64,000 bases of DNA. It comes from Acheta domesticus. Lineage: Eukaryota > Arthropoda > Insecta > Orthoptera > Gryllidae. This document shows, piece after piece, positions 1 to 10,019 of this stretch. The stretch lies in contig JAHLJT010004567.1 in assembly GCA_031308135.1 (NCBI GenBank), positions 129,775,356-129,839,355 on the forward strand, written 5' to 3'. Both the position numbers and the translations under genes were made by a program. The notes under the pieces were generated by a model. That model was not told the origin of the DNA. It ran no database searches and saw only the letters and a program-made list of their open reading frames with translations. Every line of letters begins with the position of its first letter. Positions within the stretch are counted from its first letter, which is position 1.

Positions 1-80
1 AATATTTGCCTGCGGCTATCCACAATAGGGAAAGACTAAAAATTTTAATTTTAAAGTTATTTATGGGTAATTTCTTGTAG

Positions 81-221
81 GATTTTAACTGGATGTTACG
101 ACAACACACTCCATCTATGGTCAACAAAAGGGAAACACAGTCTCACAATACCAGGTCATTCAGGACCGATTAAATCAGTTGCTTGGGTAGCAAGTGATGG
201 ACAAGTTGCAACATTTGTGAG
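81..221 (+). CDS. WDR12: WDR12 exon: end of WD1, start of WD2
   Basis: Acceptor ttcttgtag precedes 81 and donor gtgagt follows 221. It begins with the last base of a split codon and reads [14 protein letters not shown], then [11 protein letters not shown]. It ends two bases into a Ser codon that is completed by the next exon. Confidence 0.92.
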
Positions 222-3200
222 GTGAGTTTAAACAATTTACTTTGTAATTCACATTATTCTATCACTGTTCTCATGTTTACATATTGTTCTTGAACAGTGC
301 TTCTCATGATCAAACTGCTATGCTTTGGGAGTGGAATATTACTAGCAATGCTGTTGAGTGTGTACACGTATGCAGGGGTCATGAGCGAGGTCTAGAGTGC
401 GTAGGTGTTAGTCCCAATGGTCATCTAATGGCAACTGGTAGTTGGGATACACTCCTGAAAATTTGGTCTGCAGGCAAGTTCTCTTAGACTATTCAAATTT
501 TGATATTTATAATTTCAAAAGTTTTGTAGAATTTAATGCCTTATTAATTCTTGAATAGCCATTCATGAATCCTCAAGTGAAGAACAAGACGAAACCTCAG
601 CAAAAAGGATAAAAATGGAACATGGAAAATCACAAGTTCGAGTAAGTATTTGTAAGGTTGTAACTAATATTGTGTATGTACTTGTCTTTGTAAGGCTACT
701 AGAGTTGTAAACGAGTTTTCAGCAAGTGCTACTATGATCAAACCGATAACTCTGCTATAAGAGTAATATTTCATATTAATCTTTCTAGAATTTGAGATAA
801 ATTGTCCTCTATATACGTGTATATATATATGTGTGTATATATATGTGTGTGTGTATATATATGTGTGTGTGTGTATATATATGTGTGTATGTATATATAT
901 GTATGTATATTATATATATTAGTACTTGAAGTAACATTAACATGCTTTAAAAACATTGAATGGGCATGTTGTTGGCTTACTAGGCTTCCTGTAAATAAGA
1001 ATAACCTTTTGTATGTCTTTACAGACACCATTGCTGACAGTGAAAGGACATAAGGAAGCTGTATCCGCTGCAATTTGGACTGATGTGAATGAGATCTGCA
1101 CAGCATCATGGGATCACACCTTGAGATTATGGGATGCTGAACTAGGTGGCCTCAAACATGAAATTGTAGGCAACAAATCTTTTTTGATGCTGATTGGTCA
1201 CCGCTTAATAGAACAGTTGTAACTGCTTCAGCTGATCGACATGTTCGTCTCTATGATCCCAGATCAAGAGGTAATGTTGCAGCAGAGTATGGTCCTATTT
1301 AATTTTGCCATACATGTGTAACATTAAAAATAATGCATTCTACAAGTAATTGTTTTTAAGTAAAAGTAATATTTGAAGAAGATCAGATTATGATTCTATG
1401 AATTTTCAAATAGCATATAAGTCAAGAAAATAATATATTCTATTTAAAAAGCAAAAATTACTTATAAGTTTTTAATTGTATTGTTTGTGTCGTCATAAAA
1501 GCAAAGATACCCTATGTAGAAGGACCCTACCCAAATAATGCATATTATAAAATTGTGTGCATGAAATTGTTATAATTAATTGTTTCATTAGGAACACTTT
1601 AAGTAAATTTAAAAATAATTTTATTCAGAATATCATTTAATGCATTTTCCAGGAAGCTTAAAAACTGAACTTTTCAAAATAGTAGATGTAGAGATATCAG
1701 TGATGTGTATGCTTCCAAGCGAAATTCATTACTAACACATTTCAGTAAGAGGCGTTTGAAAGGGTTAAATAATATATTAATAGCCTGAATTACCAGCAAA
1801 AATTATTAAGAGTTCAATAAACATTAAATATTAACATTAATCAAAGTCAAAGTACAAATTAACAATGATTTTCCCCAGCATTGTGAATTAAACTTGGATA
1901 TTAGTCAGGGAGATCTCCCTTTTGGTGTTTCTTTTCAGTGTTGTAATAAATACAGCTTGATGTTCACGGGAATACATCCAAGAGAAGGAAGCAGATTTGT
2001 GCATATGGTGAAGACGTGATAATTTTGGCAAGATTGATGCAGCCATTGGTCTTGGCCTTCCATCAGCTGAAAGCTGATTCTGAGAAAACATACCTAATTA
2101 TAAATGCTTCTGAAACAAAGTACATGAAGTACTCCAGAAGAAAATCCAAGAAATCACCAAATTGTTGTAGATCTTGAAATCAAAAATCTGCTTTCAGTTG
2201 AATGTCTTACCACAATGTCAATATTGGTAGCTCATTACAAGATAAAATAAAAGAACAAATTATTGCTGGTAATAAGGTATTATATGGATACAAAAACCTT
2301 TTTTTAACAGCAAGCATTACATTAAGATATTCAACATTGAAAATATACAATACCATTATAAAGCCTGTTGTGATGTATGTGTGTAATACATGAGACTGCA
2401 GCAACTGTCCACCAAAATAATGCATATTTGATAGAAGGATCTTGCAGAAATTCTTTGGTCCTGAGAGGCTTGAGAGTAATATCTGGACAATGAAAATAAA
2501 CAATGAAATTAATGTATGGATAAAACACAGAAATATTGTCGAAGAAATGAAATCCAGGAGGATCATCTGGATTGGACTCCTAGAAAGGATGCACCCAGAT
2601 AGAATTAATAAGGAAATACAAGAATGGCAACGAATAGCTACAAGGTGCAAGGGCAGACCAAAAATGAAATGGGAAAACATTGTGGAAGATCTATGCAAGA
2701 TGAAAATCATGAACTGGAAGAAGATGGAATTTAATTTTTTGGACTTAGTATTTTTCTTTTGAAATGAACATCAAGAGAAACAACATTTATAAATATCAAA
2801 TAATCTCTGTGTCACTGTTTTTCAAATGTGATCTCATGGTTGACTTTGGACTAGCACAGTTAGCTGGCCTTAGGTTAATAATAATGTTCAATAATGAAGA
2901 AAGAACAAAACACTTATCTGAGCATAAAAAAACCTAAGTACATAAGATAAGAGAGAATTTTCAAGGGACCACAATTTCTTTTTCGCTTGTGGAGGTTTTT
3001 CACTTTTACAGGTAAAGAAGTAGCTTTTCTCACTTACAGAGTTTTAAAAAAACTCAAATATGAGATAATAAATGTGTGTTTGTACTGTAGAGGTATTATC
3101 CATTAAAATTTGACATACATGCATACAAACAGTCTTAAACTAATATTTATTTCAAGAAATTCATTAATTTCTTATGCATTTCTGTTTTTGCATTTCATAT

Positions 3201-4191
3201 AGGTTTTTCCTGTTCATAAATCTTATTAGTTGTTGTAACGACAACCACAGAGTATTCAAACAACTGGTGGAGCGTCTCCACTGCATTTAAAGGTTCTTGC
3301 TTCTTTGGAATGTGTGGATTTTTATTATTATTATTATTATTATAGAAAAAGTGGATTCTGATATACCAACCTCAGTCTGTATTCCATTTCGTGATTTCCA
3401 GCTCTTGAACACATTCACTATTTTATGTTTATAACTTGACAACTCTTCGATTTTTCATTGCAATTGATCCTTATCAACTGTAGTAAGTTTGACAATAGGT
3501 CAGCACACATGCATATTTGGGCATTTGAATAGAATACAATACAAAAACATTGTTAGTTTCATGAAATTTAAGAATACAAAAATAGCTTTTAGTTCCATGA
3601 AATTTAAGAATGGGTCATAAATAGTAGATGTTAAAATACGCTCGACTTGCTTCTAGAGGTACAGACAAGTAGTAGTCTCAGTTAAAGAGGTCCATAAGGA
3701 GAAAAATGACGGGACCTGGCAATTACTCTCACTTAGATAGTTTTCTTGCTTATAGATTTCATTTATATCTGTAATTGGTAAACCATCCAGTAGACATATT
3801 TTGTAATTTATTAATGCAGATTTCTTCATTTTGCAGAAGGATCGCTTGTGAAAAGTACTTTCACATCACATACTCAGTGGGTTCAGTCTGTACGATGGTC
3901 CACTACTGAAGAAAATTTGTTTATATCAGCTTCCTATGACCAGCAAGTGAAACTCTGGGATTCCAGAAGGTACATACATCATTCATTACTTCTCTGCATT
4001 CTTGCTCTTGTTGTTGTTATATTATAAATAATTACAATTACTCTTGCAGTCCTAAGGCTCCACTCTATGATTTGAGTGGTCATGAAGATAAAGTTCTATG
4101 TTGTGATTGGTCCAAGCCAGAACTAATGGTGTCTGGTGGTGCTGATAATACTTTGCGAATCTTCAAAGCCAAAAACTCAAGCAATAAGTAA
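81..4191 (+). CDS. WDR12: Ribosome biogenesis protein WDR12 (partial, 3' six exons)
   Basis: Six exons (81-221, 298-473, 559-641, 1025-1270, 3837-3969, 4050-4191) splice into a WD40 protein matching the C-terminal two thirds of WDR12/Ytm1. That family acts in the nucleolus with Pes1 and Bop1 in large-subunit (60S) rRNA maturation. Visible repeat ends are [48 protein letters not shown] and DNTLRIFK. An acidic/basic linker ([12 protein letters not shown]) lies between the third and fourth, as in WDR12. The N-terminal NLE domain and first exons are upstream of the window. All exon phases agree except within 1025-1270, where one base is missing from a T run. The gene ends with TAA at 4189-4191. 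It converges on shep about 19 kb away. The assignment is by recognition of family motifs and the C-terminal motif order. Confidence 0.93.
298..473 (+). CDS. WDR12: WDR12 exon: end of WD2 and WD3
   Basis: Acceptor cttgaacag precedes 298. The exon encodes [13 protein letters not shown] and then the repeat running from GHERGLECV to DTLLKIWSA. Its 3' boundary is cag|gcaagt, a GC rather than GT donor. Only this cut keeps frame with the next exon (G joined to CC gives Ala). Confidence 0.92.
559..641 (+). CDS. WDR12: WDR12 exon: charged linker
   Basis: Acceptor cttgaatag, donor gtaagt. It encodes a hydrophilic linker with EEQDE and KRIK that corresponds to the acidic/lysine-rich insert between WD3 and WD4 of WDR12 proteins. 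It ends in phase 0 after CGA. Confidence 0.9.
826..910. repeat. TA/TG microsatellite in WDR12 intron
   Basis: Alternating tatatatatgtgtgtg blocks repeat for about 85 bp. Apparent reading frames through it are only repeats of a few residues. Confidence 0.95.
1025..1270 (+). CDS. WDR12: WDR12 exon: WD4-WD5, with a one-base frameshift
   Basis: Acceptor gtctttacag, donor gtaatg. The first part reads [13 protein letters not shown] to [10 protein letters not shown] and GNKSF. At the T run 1180-1185 the frame breaks and would stop at TAA shortly after. From there another frame continues as DWSPLN and [16 protein letters not shown], exactly the expected WD5. The exon is 246 nt; the phases of both flanking introns require one more base. 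Either a real loss-of-function indel or, more likely, a homopolymer undercall. Confidence 0.9.
2118..2740 (+). mobile_element. Degenerate RTE-like LINE, RT C-terminal part
   Basis: Inside the 2.6-kb WDR12 intron. The translation keeps the layout of the region after the RT catalytic core in RTE-type elements: TKYMKYS, then [50 protein letters not shown] and [15 protein letters not shown]. In-frame stops interrupt it, so it is a dead fragment. No 5' part or clear tail is present. Confidence 0.8.
3837..3969 (+). CDS. WDR12: WDR12 exon: WD6
   Basis: Acceptor cattttgcag, donor gtacat. It encodes [12 protein letters not shown] and [12 protein letters not shown], the sixth propeller blade. It completes the split Glu codon started by the previous exon and ends two bases into a Ser codon. 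Confidence 0.92.
4050..4191 (+). CDS. WDR12: WDR12 last exon: WD7 and stop
   Basis: Acceptor ctcttgcag. It encodes [16 protein letters not shown] (compare the conserved KAPLYDL of WDR12), then [11 protein letters not shown], a short tail and TAA. Confidence 0.93.
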
Positions 4192-6430
4192 TTTCAAGTA
4201 TGAAGAACTATTGACCATTGTACAATTAATCAGTGACTTCTATCTCTTAATCTAATCTGAAATGGCATTTGTAACATTACTTCCAGGTGCTCAATACTTT
4301 TTAGGACACCTCTAACATTCCTGAGCAAAGTAATAAGTATTGTTTAAGAAAAGCATTTAGTTTTCCCTCAGATATCAAAACATTATTCTTAAACACAAGA
4401 TATTTTAGAGAATATGAAAGTCATGTTACATAAGCCTATCAATGTGTCTCACATTCTGGAATTCAGTAGAGGTATTCATTCTGTCTCTCAAAGCTCAATA
4501 ATAATCTTCATACAGTTGCAGTAGTAAATGTTGCATTTGTCACTTTTCAATTTTCATTCTGATAAACTTCTGCTGTATATCTTTGTCTGGAGTAGACATT
4601 TCATGTATCAGTTTTTTCACCATTCAACCTGTAGCTTCCAGGATGTAATGAAATGCACCTAGACTGTCTTAGGTTCAGCACTTCAATTTAATAACAGGAA
4701 AATGGAAATTCTGCTAATGTTTCATGCAAGACAGCGAAGTTGATATTCAAATAAATTAAAGAATGTATCTGTTTTGTTAAGAACTTGTAATGTTATTGAT
4801 TCTCCTATCTTCAATCCTTGATCAGTACATGAAACTCATAGCATAACAACTCATGTAAAATATATTGAGATGTTTGTTATTTATTTTATTAGAAAACATT
4901 GTATAGTAATATGCATAACATCAAGAGTTTCGTACTTCCATATTTCACAAAATAATTCATGTTGATTCATGATTGTTGATTTAAATACCGTGAGCTATTA
5001 ACAGATTAAAGGGGATTCTGTAATGTTTCTTGATGGTTCAATATATTAATATTACATTTTGATTAATTACTTTATTGTTATAAAGCAAATATCCTACAGT
5101 TGGACTCTCCTTGATATTGTTTAAGTTTCTTGAAACTGGACAAAACTACTTATAGTAAATGAAAATGAATTTTAGGTGACTTAGACATCTCTTCAAGTGG
5201 ATGTTTGTGTTAATAATTTATCTTAATTAACTTGATGTGTATAGGATGTAACAAGTTATGAATTTCACTTGCAAACTCATGATTTTTGTTTTACACCACC
5301 AAGATTTGGATTTGTTGGTGATGAAGTTTGTTAATTTATTATATTTTTCTTATAATTTTTTGAGTGTGTTGTGAAATTTGTAAAACCATATATCTTCATA
5401 AGATATATTTGTAACAATGTTTACTTACAATTATGAACCAAGAGCCCTTTAATTTCTGTTTTTCACAATATTTTGATAGTTTTCTATTCAAAGAGAAACA
5501 TTTCAACCCGTCTTCAATTGAAGATTAGTACAGAGAATATTGCATAGGAATAAATGTTGAACAATATGAGTTTGCAGTTTCATTTCAGATAAAGAACAAA
5601 TCTCTTTTTCAAATATAATAAAATTGAACATTTTCAAGGCAATCATTGAAGAAAAGGAAGGTTCTCTCTCATTGTATGTATTGGAAATAGTGCTAAGTTG
5701 TTTGTAACAATACTATGTACACAGAAGAATCTTTATTTTTTCTTTTACTATCTTGTATATAAATATAATTGAGAAAGAATTGTAATGCTGCAAAACAATC
5801 GATGAGATTATGATGGGAATACATACTTTTGGGAGCTCCTCAAACCAAAATAAGAGTACCTTTAAAGTCTGATCAGTACTAGGGTGAAAAAATGGATATT
5901 CCTGATCGATCTGCCCTCAAGGCCCTTCAAATTTGAAACTGATCAATTAAGTTTTGTGGGTACTTTTCATAAACCTCCTAAGAGTGTCTCATTATTTCCT
6001 CAAAAATGTCTCCAATGATTCGCTTGATTATAGGAAAGTGTGTTTTTAAATATGCCATAAACTGATTTTCAATAATACCTCTGAATTTTTGGAAATTAGA
6101 ATAGTTCAAAATTTTATTCGATCCATTTCTTACCACTGCATAATTGAACATTAAAGATATTTTCTTAATGAAATCAATTCTTCAAATTTGTATCTTTAAA
6201 TGACATCAGCTTTTCAAAATAGTGGTTTTTGTGCCAGAAATTTGAATCTACTTCCAAATAATACATAAACAACATTTTCTCAGAAATGGCTGCCTATGTT
6301 TTATTGAACCATTTTGTACAGTTAAGAGGACAATTCACTGAATTACATGAAATAGGTGCCATTTTGATTAAAATTAATTTCTGGTTTTGCAAAAATTACA
6401 CATTAATAAAATTTATATTTTAATAGCTTG
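4192..6430. other. WDR12 3' UTR and intergenic DNA
   Basis: AT-rich, without an ORF of any apparent merit. An AATAAA occurs near 4751 and others follow, so the transcript end cannot be fixed. Nothing else recognised. Confidence 0.6.
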
Positions 6431-6431
6431 T

Positions 6432-6560
6432 GGCAGTGTAGTCATTAAGACATGTTTGCTAACCTGAGAAAACTGAGTTCACACGCCAGCAAAGCTGGGA
6501 ATTTTTACCGGGCAGTGTCCTATAAAGGGCAATTTGGACAGAGGTACACAGCCTCCTTTC
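6432..6560 (+). mobile_element. tRNA-derived SINE relic
   Basis: A tRNA-like head with an A-box-like stretch (tagtcattaagac) and a decayed B box (gagttcacacgcc) about 30 nt later. The unique body follows (gggcagtgtcctataaaggg). Sequence is too diverged for a real tRNA. Confidence 0.55.
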
Positions 6561-6728
6561 AAAATGAATACTAATATTTACTGATGTTGCAAGGTTTTTA
6601 AAATTGAGAAAATTGATCATTAATGCACATGATTGAAACATGGTGGGGGAGCGTTTTTTATTTTTTAGGTAAGTAAACTTTATTGGCCACAGATAAGTGA
6701 ATTCTGAAGGTAGGTGAATGGCAAATGT

Positions 6729-7266
6729 TTCAGCCATTCATTTGGCATACTTCAGGGCCTTAGTGTACATGATGTTACATAGTAAATATGTATTGAAATG
6801 ACATTAAAATACACACAAAATAAAATAATGTTTCAGTCATTTATTTGGAATGCTTCAAGGCTACGGGATACACGATATAATGTAGTAAATAGTATAGTAT
6901 TAAAACAAAATAATTACCTGTATAGTATGTTAGTTTGTATATGCACATCAGCCGTTCACGATTTTGTAGCATCACACAGTGAGGAACACAGGGACACTTC
7001 AGTGTTCTTACCAACATTGCGAGCATGGGTGGGGTTTAAGTTATTCCTAGCAAGGCCCCTACTGTGCTTCACGCTCATATATAACAGCATGATGGAGTGG
7101 GCTTGTAATCTCCACTGACTGATATAACAAAATTGTGAACTGCAGATGTACATTTACACACCGACATACTGTACAGGTAGTTTTGTTTTAATGCTATACT
7201 ATTTACTACATAATATCGTGTATTCCATAAATCTGAAGCAGGCCAAATAAATGACTGAAACATTGA
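6729..7266. mobile_element. Foldback element with ~140-bp inverted arms plus a third partial copy
   Basis: Positions about 6829-6972 and 7123-7266 are inverted copies of each other (roughly 85% alike by eye), sharing tgtttcagtcatttatttgg and tgtagtaaatagtatag. A third, shorter direct copy of the arm start lies at about 6729-6800. Between the arms is ~150 bp of unrelated DNA. It is probably a MITE or foldback transposon; superfamily not determined. Confidence 0.75.
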
Positions 7267-7685
7267 CACAGTAACAAATGGGTATTTAATGATCTACTCT
7301 CACACTCCACTAATCCATTAAAGTATGAGATCAGATCACCATCAACATCTTGTTGACCTTGTTGCTATAGCAAAGAAAGGTATTGAATGTTGTTGTAGTA
7401 GATTCAGAGTTGCAAAGCATATTGTTGGCAGTGTATGTGTCAAAAGGGTAAATTTGACTTATAAATATAATTATTTATATAAAATAATTGTTTTACAAAT
7501 AGTACATTCAAATCAGCTAGCTTCTTGGCATGAGGGCTTTGGGGCAGGTGCATTCAAGTATGCAGACACTAAGGCTGGGTGTTCAAGTCCACCAGACAGC
7601 ATTGACATTTTCAAGCGAGCTAATTGGAAGGAGGCTGTGATTTGGAGTGCCGTCCATCCTTGTGTGACACCTTTATACTCTAATC

Positions 7686-8104
7686 CAGGGTTGTCCAACT
7701 GGCGGTCTGGGGTGCTATTTATTGTGCCCCAAGAAAGGTGTTTAGTCAAAAGGGAAAGTCCTTTTCATTCATGTTTGGTGATAACATTGTGTCTAGCACA
7801 CGCACCCTGCTGGGATCAACACCCATTTTAATGTAAAAATTGTTAAGTTTAGATTTAAGGATTTTTTTCTTCTTGTTTATTCAGAAATTTAAAATCATAC
7901 CAATGTGTTTCATTGTGTTATGCATGGAACAGCCTGGTTCCGTTCCCCCACCCCCTCTTGTGTTTCAGAGCAGCCGGGCAAAGTACCAAGATCAACAATA
8001 TGGAAACATCAGGTGTGGATTGCCCAAGTACTGAAAATATGGCCCGCAACCATATTAAAGGTTTTTGTTGTGGCTCTTGAGACCGTGCAAGTTGGACACC
8101 CCTG
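7686..8104. mobile_element. Non-autonomous hAT-type element (419 bp)
   Basis: Terminal inverted repeats begin CAGGGTTGTCCAACTGGC on the left and, read inwards, CAGGGGTGTCCAACTTGC on the right. Eight-base flanks ctctaatc and ctccaatt agree at 6 of 8 positions, the target-site length of hAT elements. No transposase. Confidence 0.82.
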
Positions 8105-8130
8105 CTCCAATTCCTTGCCTTGATTGGTAA

Positions 8131-8493
8131 ATGCAGCAGATCTGTTTGGAAACTGTCCGTCTATTTGAGAAACAGGTTCCGTACAAGCAGAGCAAAGGTA
8201 CAAGCACTGAAATGGCCCCATGTGCTACCATGGGCATGTACAATGGCATTTTCATATGTAATGGTACACGACCAAGATGGGCTTATGGCACCCTGGGTGA
8301 AATGTTTGTGGAGCATAAGGAAGCTGTTAACTGGAAATTATCATCAGGGTTCTGGCAGTTACTGCATGAGACTGATATGTCCTTTAATAGACATAGGTTG
8401 ATGGCTGCCAGAAAGAGGAAGGAGCAAAAATACAAAGGTAGTCCCTACTCAAAAGTGGAACTAAGTAGTATAAACCAGCTTCTGGCATTTTGA
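8131..8493 (+). CDS. Unrecognised 120-codon ORF
   Basis: An ATG-to-TGA ORF of 120 codons that is richer in G+C than its flanks. The protein has an aromatic middle segment (WAYGTLGEMFVEHKEAVNWK), a basic patch (MAARKRKEQKYKG) and no membrane segment. I do not recognise a family. It lies just after the hAT element at 7686-8104, and no splice sites or neighbouring exons are evident. It may be a fragment of a retrocopy or transposon gene, or chance. Confidence 0.2.
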   Translation: MQQICLETVRLFEKQVPYKQSKGTSTEMAPCATMGMYNGIFICNGTRPRWAYGTLGEMFVEHKEAVNWKLSSGFWQLLHETDMSFNRHRLMAARKRKEQKYKGSPYSKVELSSINQLLAF

Positions 8494-8903
8494 AGCACCA
8501 CCAAGTTATCATTTGATTAGATCAGGTGTCAATTAAAATGTGAACCATATATTTGCTATTATGCAGGTAAAGAAAAAGTAAGTTTTAATTGTTGTGTTGC
8601 TGAGTCGTCACCAATTCAACAAGTTCTCTCAATTCTGAAAATGCTTTTAAGATGATCATTTTTATTTAAGCTACTGAAATTATTTCCAGGTGGTAAATTA
8701 AACCTTATTTGAAACTACCATATTTGCTGGTGACACTTTTGTTTCCCTTCAGTAACTTGTCAAGAAACAGGATGCATCTTTTACAATGGATGGGAATTTT
8801 TTGTAACTGTTTTAATGTTCAATATATGGCATTTCAAAAATCAAATTTTTGTATGGTACACTGTTAATATAATACATTTATTATTTTATTCAACTGTCTA
8901 AAT

Positions 8904-9189
8904 CAGGACTATCCAACTTAGAAGGGCTTATGGGCCACATATCAAATTTAGTGAAGCCGTGGGCTGAATTTAAGGTCATTTTACCCTAACACCAAAACAA
9001 ATAAATATTAGTTACGACTTTTATTCAACGTTCTTAATAATTAACGTACATACAAGAAAATTAATATATCATTAAATAAAAATAACATGAATTTTGCAAT
9101 TGTATTGAATCTGGTTGGTATAATAAAATTTTTCAAAGCAGTCGTGGGCTGCACAACAAGATCCTGCAGGCTGACAGTTGAAAACCCTG
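8904..9189. mobile_element. Second non-autonomous hAT-type element (286 bp)
   Basis: Starts CAGGACTATCCAACTTAG and ends ACAGTTGAAAACCCTG, whose inverse starts CAGGGTTTTCAACTGT. It is flanked by gtctaaat and gtctaaag, an 8-bp duplication with one difference. The inside is AT-rich and non-coding. Confidence 0.78.
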
Positions 9190-9403
9190 GTCTAAAGGTT
9201 TGTTGTAATAATTCCTAGAATATCGTAATTCACTATCAGGGTTTTGTGTTCCGACCGAGTTGACAATCAATTATGGTACCCAATGCGTAGGAGATAATGG
9301 TTTCTCCCTCTCCACTAGTGCTATGCAAGCACATTTCCTGTAATAGTGTTCAGGTATCAAATTTCTCCTTATTGCAAATAAAGTTCCTTGGCTGCTCTTC
9401 ACT

Positions 9404-9935
9404 ATGAGTGAGAAGCAAATGTCTTATCTAGCTGCTTACAATTTAAAAGTTATTAAATATGCAATAGAACACAGTAATCATGCAACAGAATGGAAGTTTT
9501 GCTCAGCTCCCCCGAGAAAACTATATGAAACTGGCGTAAAGCAGAAAAGCTCACTCTTTCCCTGAAAAATAAATGCAGTTTTCATGGGAAAAAACCTCAG
9601 TGGCTGGATATTAAAAAAGAATTGTTAGATTGGGTTTTGGAAACAGAAAAACAGAATTTTTTATTTCTACAAAACTGATTATTCCAAAAGCTAAAAGTAT
9701 TGCAAGTAGAAAGAGTGCTGAAAATTTTGTTGGGTCAACCTAATGGTTATGAAAGGGCAGTCTTTCTATGTGTACTGTAACTAGAATAACACAAAGACTC
9801 ACATCGGAATATGAAAGAAGATCATTGCTGTATGTGGGTACATTATTCAAACAAGAAAAAAGACAATCTTTGAAATGCAGCAGATTGCAAACACAGATGA
9901 TGTTCCAGGAAATACAACTGTTGACCAAAATGTTT
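9404..9935 (+). pseudogene. pogo/Tigger-like transposase relic
   Basis: Starts at ATG with SYLAAYNLKVIKYAIEHSNH, the N-terminal helix-turn-helix layout of pogo-type transposases. After a frameshift NWRKAEKLTLSLKNK and KKPQWLDIKKELLDWVLETE continue the DNA-binding region. Near 9780-9840 TQRLTSEYE and near 9895-9930 PGNTTVD match positions before the first catalytic Asp of these proteins. Stops and frameshifts make it inactive. Confidence 0.7.
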
Positions 9936-10019
9936 TTTAAATTACAATCAACTATTCCTCATGAATATAAAATTCCCTTTCCTTTCATAAAAATCAAAAT
10001 TAAGTATAAAATTTAACAT

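Noticed and set aside
802..1109. Tyr/Ile/Thr-rich ORFs on both strands
   Set aside because: Frames through the TA/TG microsatellite.
2207..2710. 167-codon - strand ORF
   Set aside because: Antisense to the LINE relic, whose + strand frame carries the RT-family motifs.
7325..7831. 168-codon + ORF
   Set aside because: It runs into the hAT MITE and part of its length is the element's non-coding terminus.
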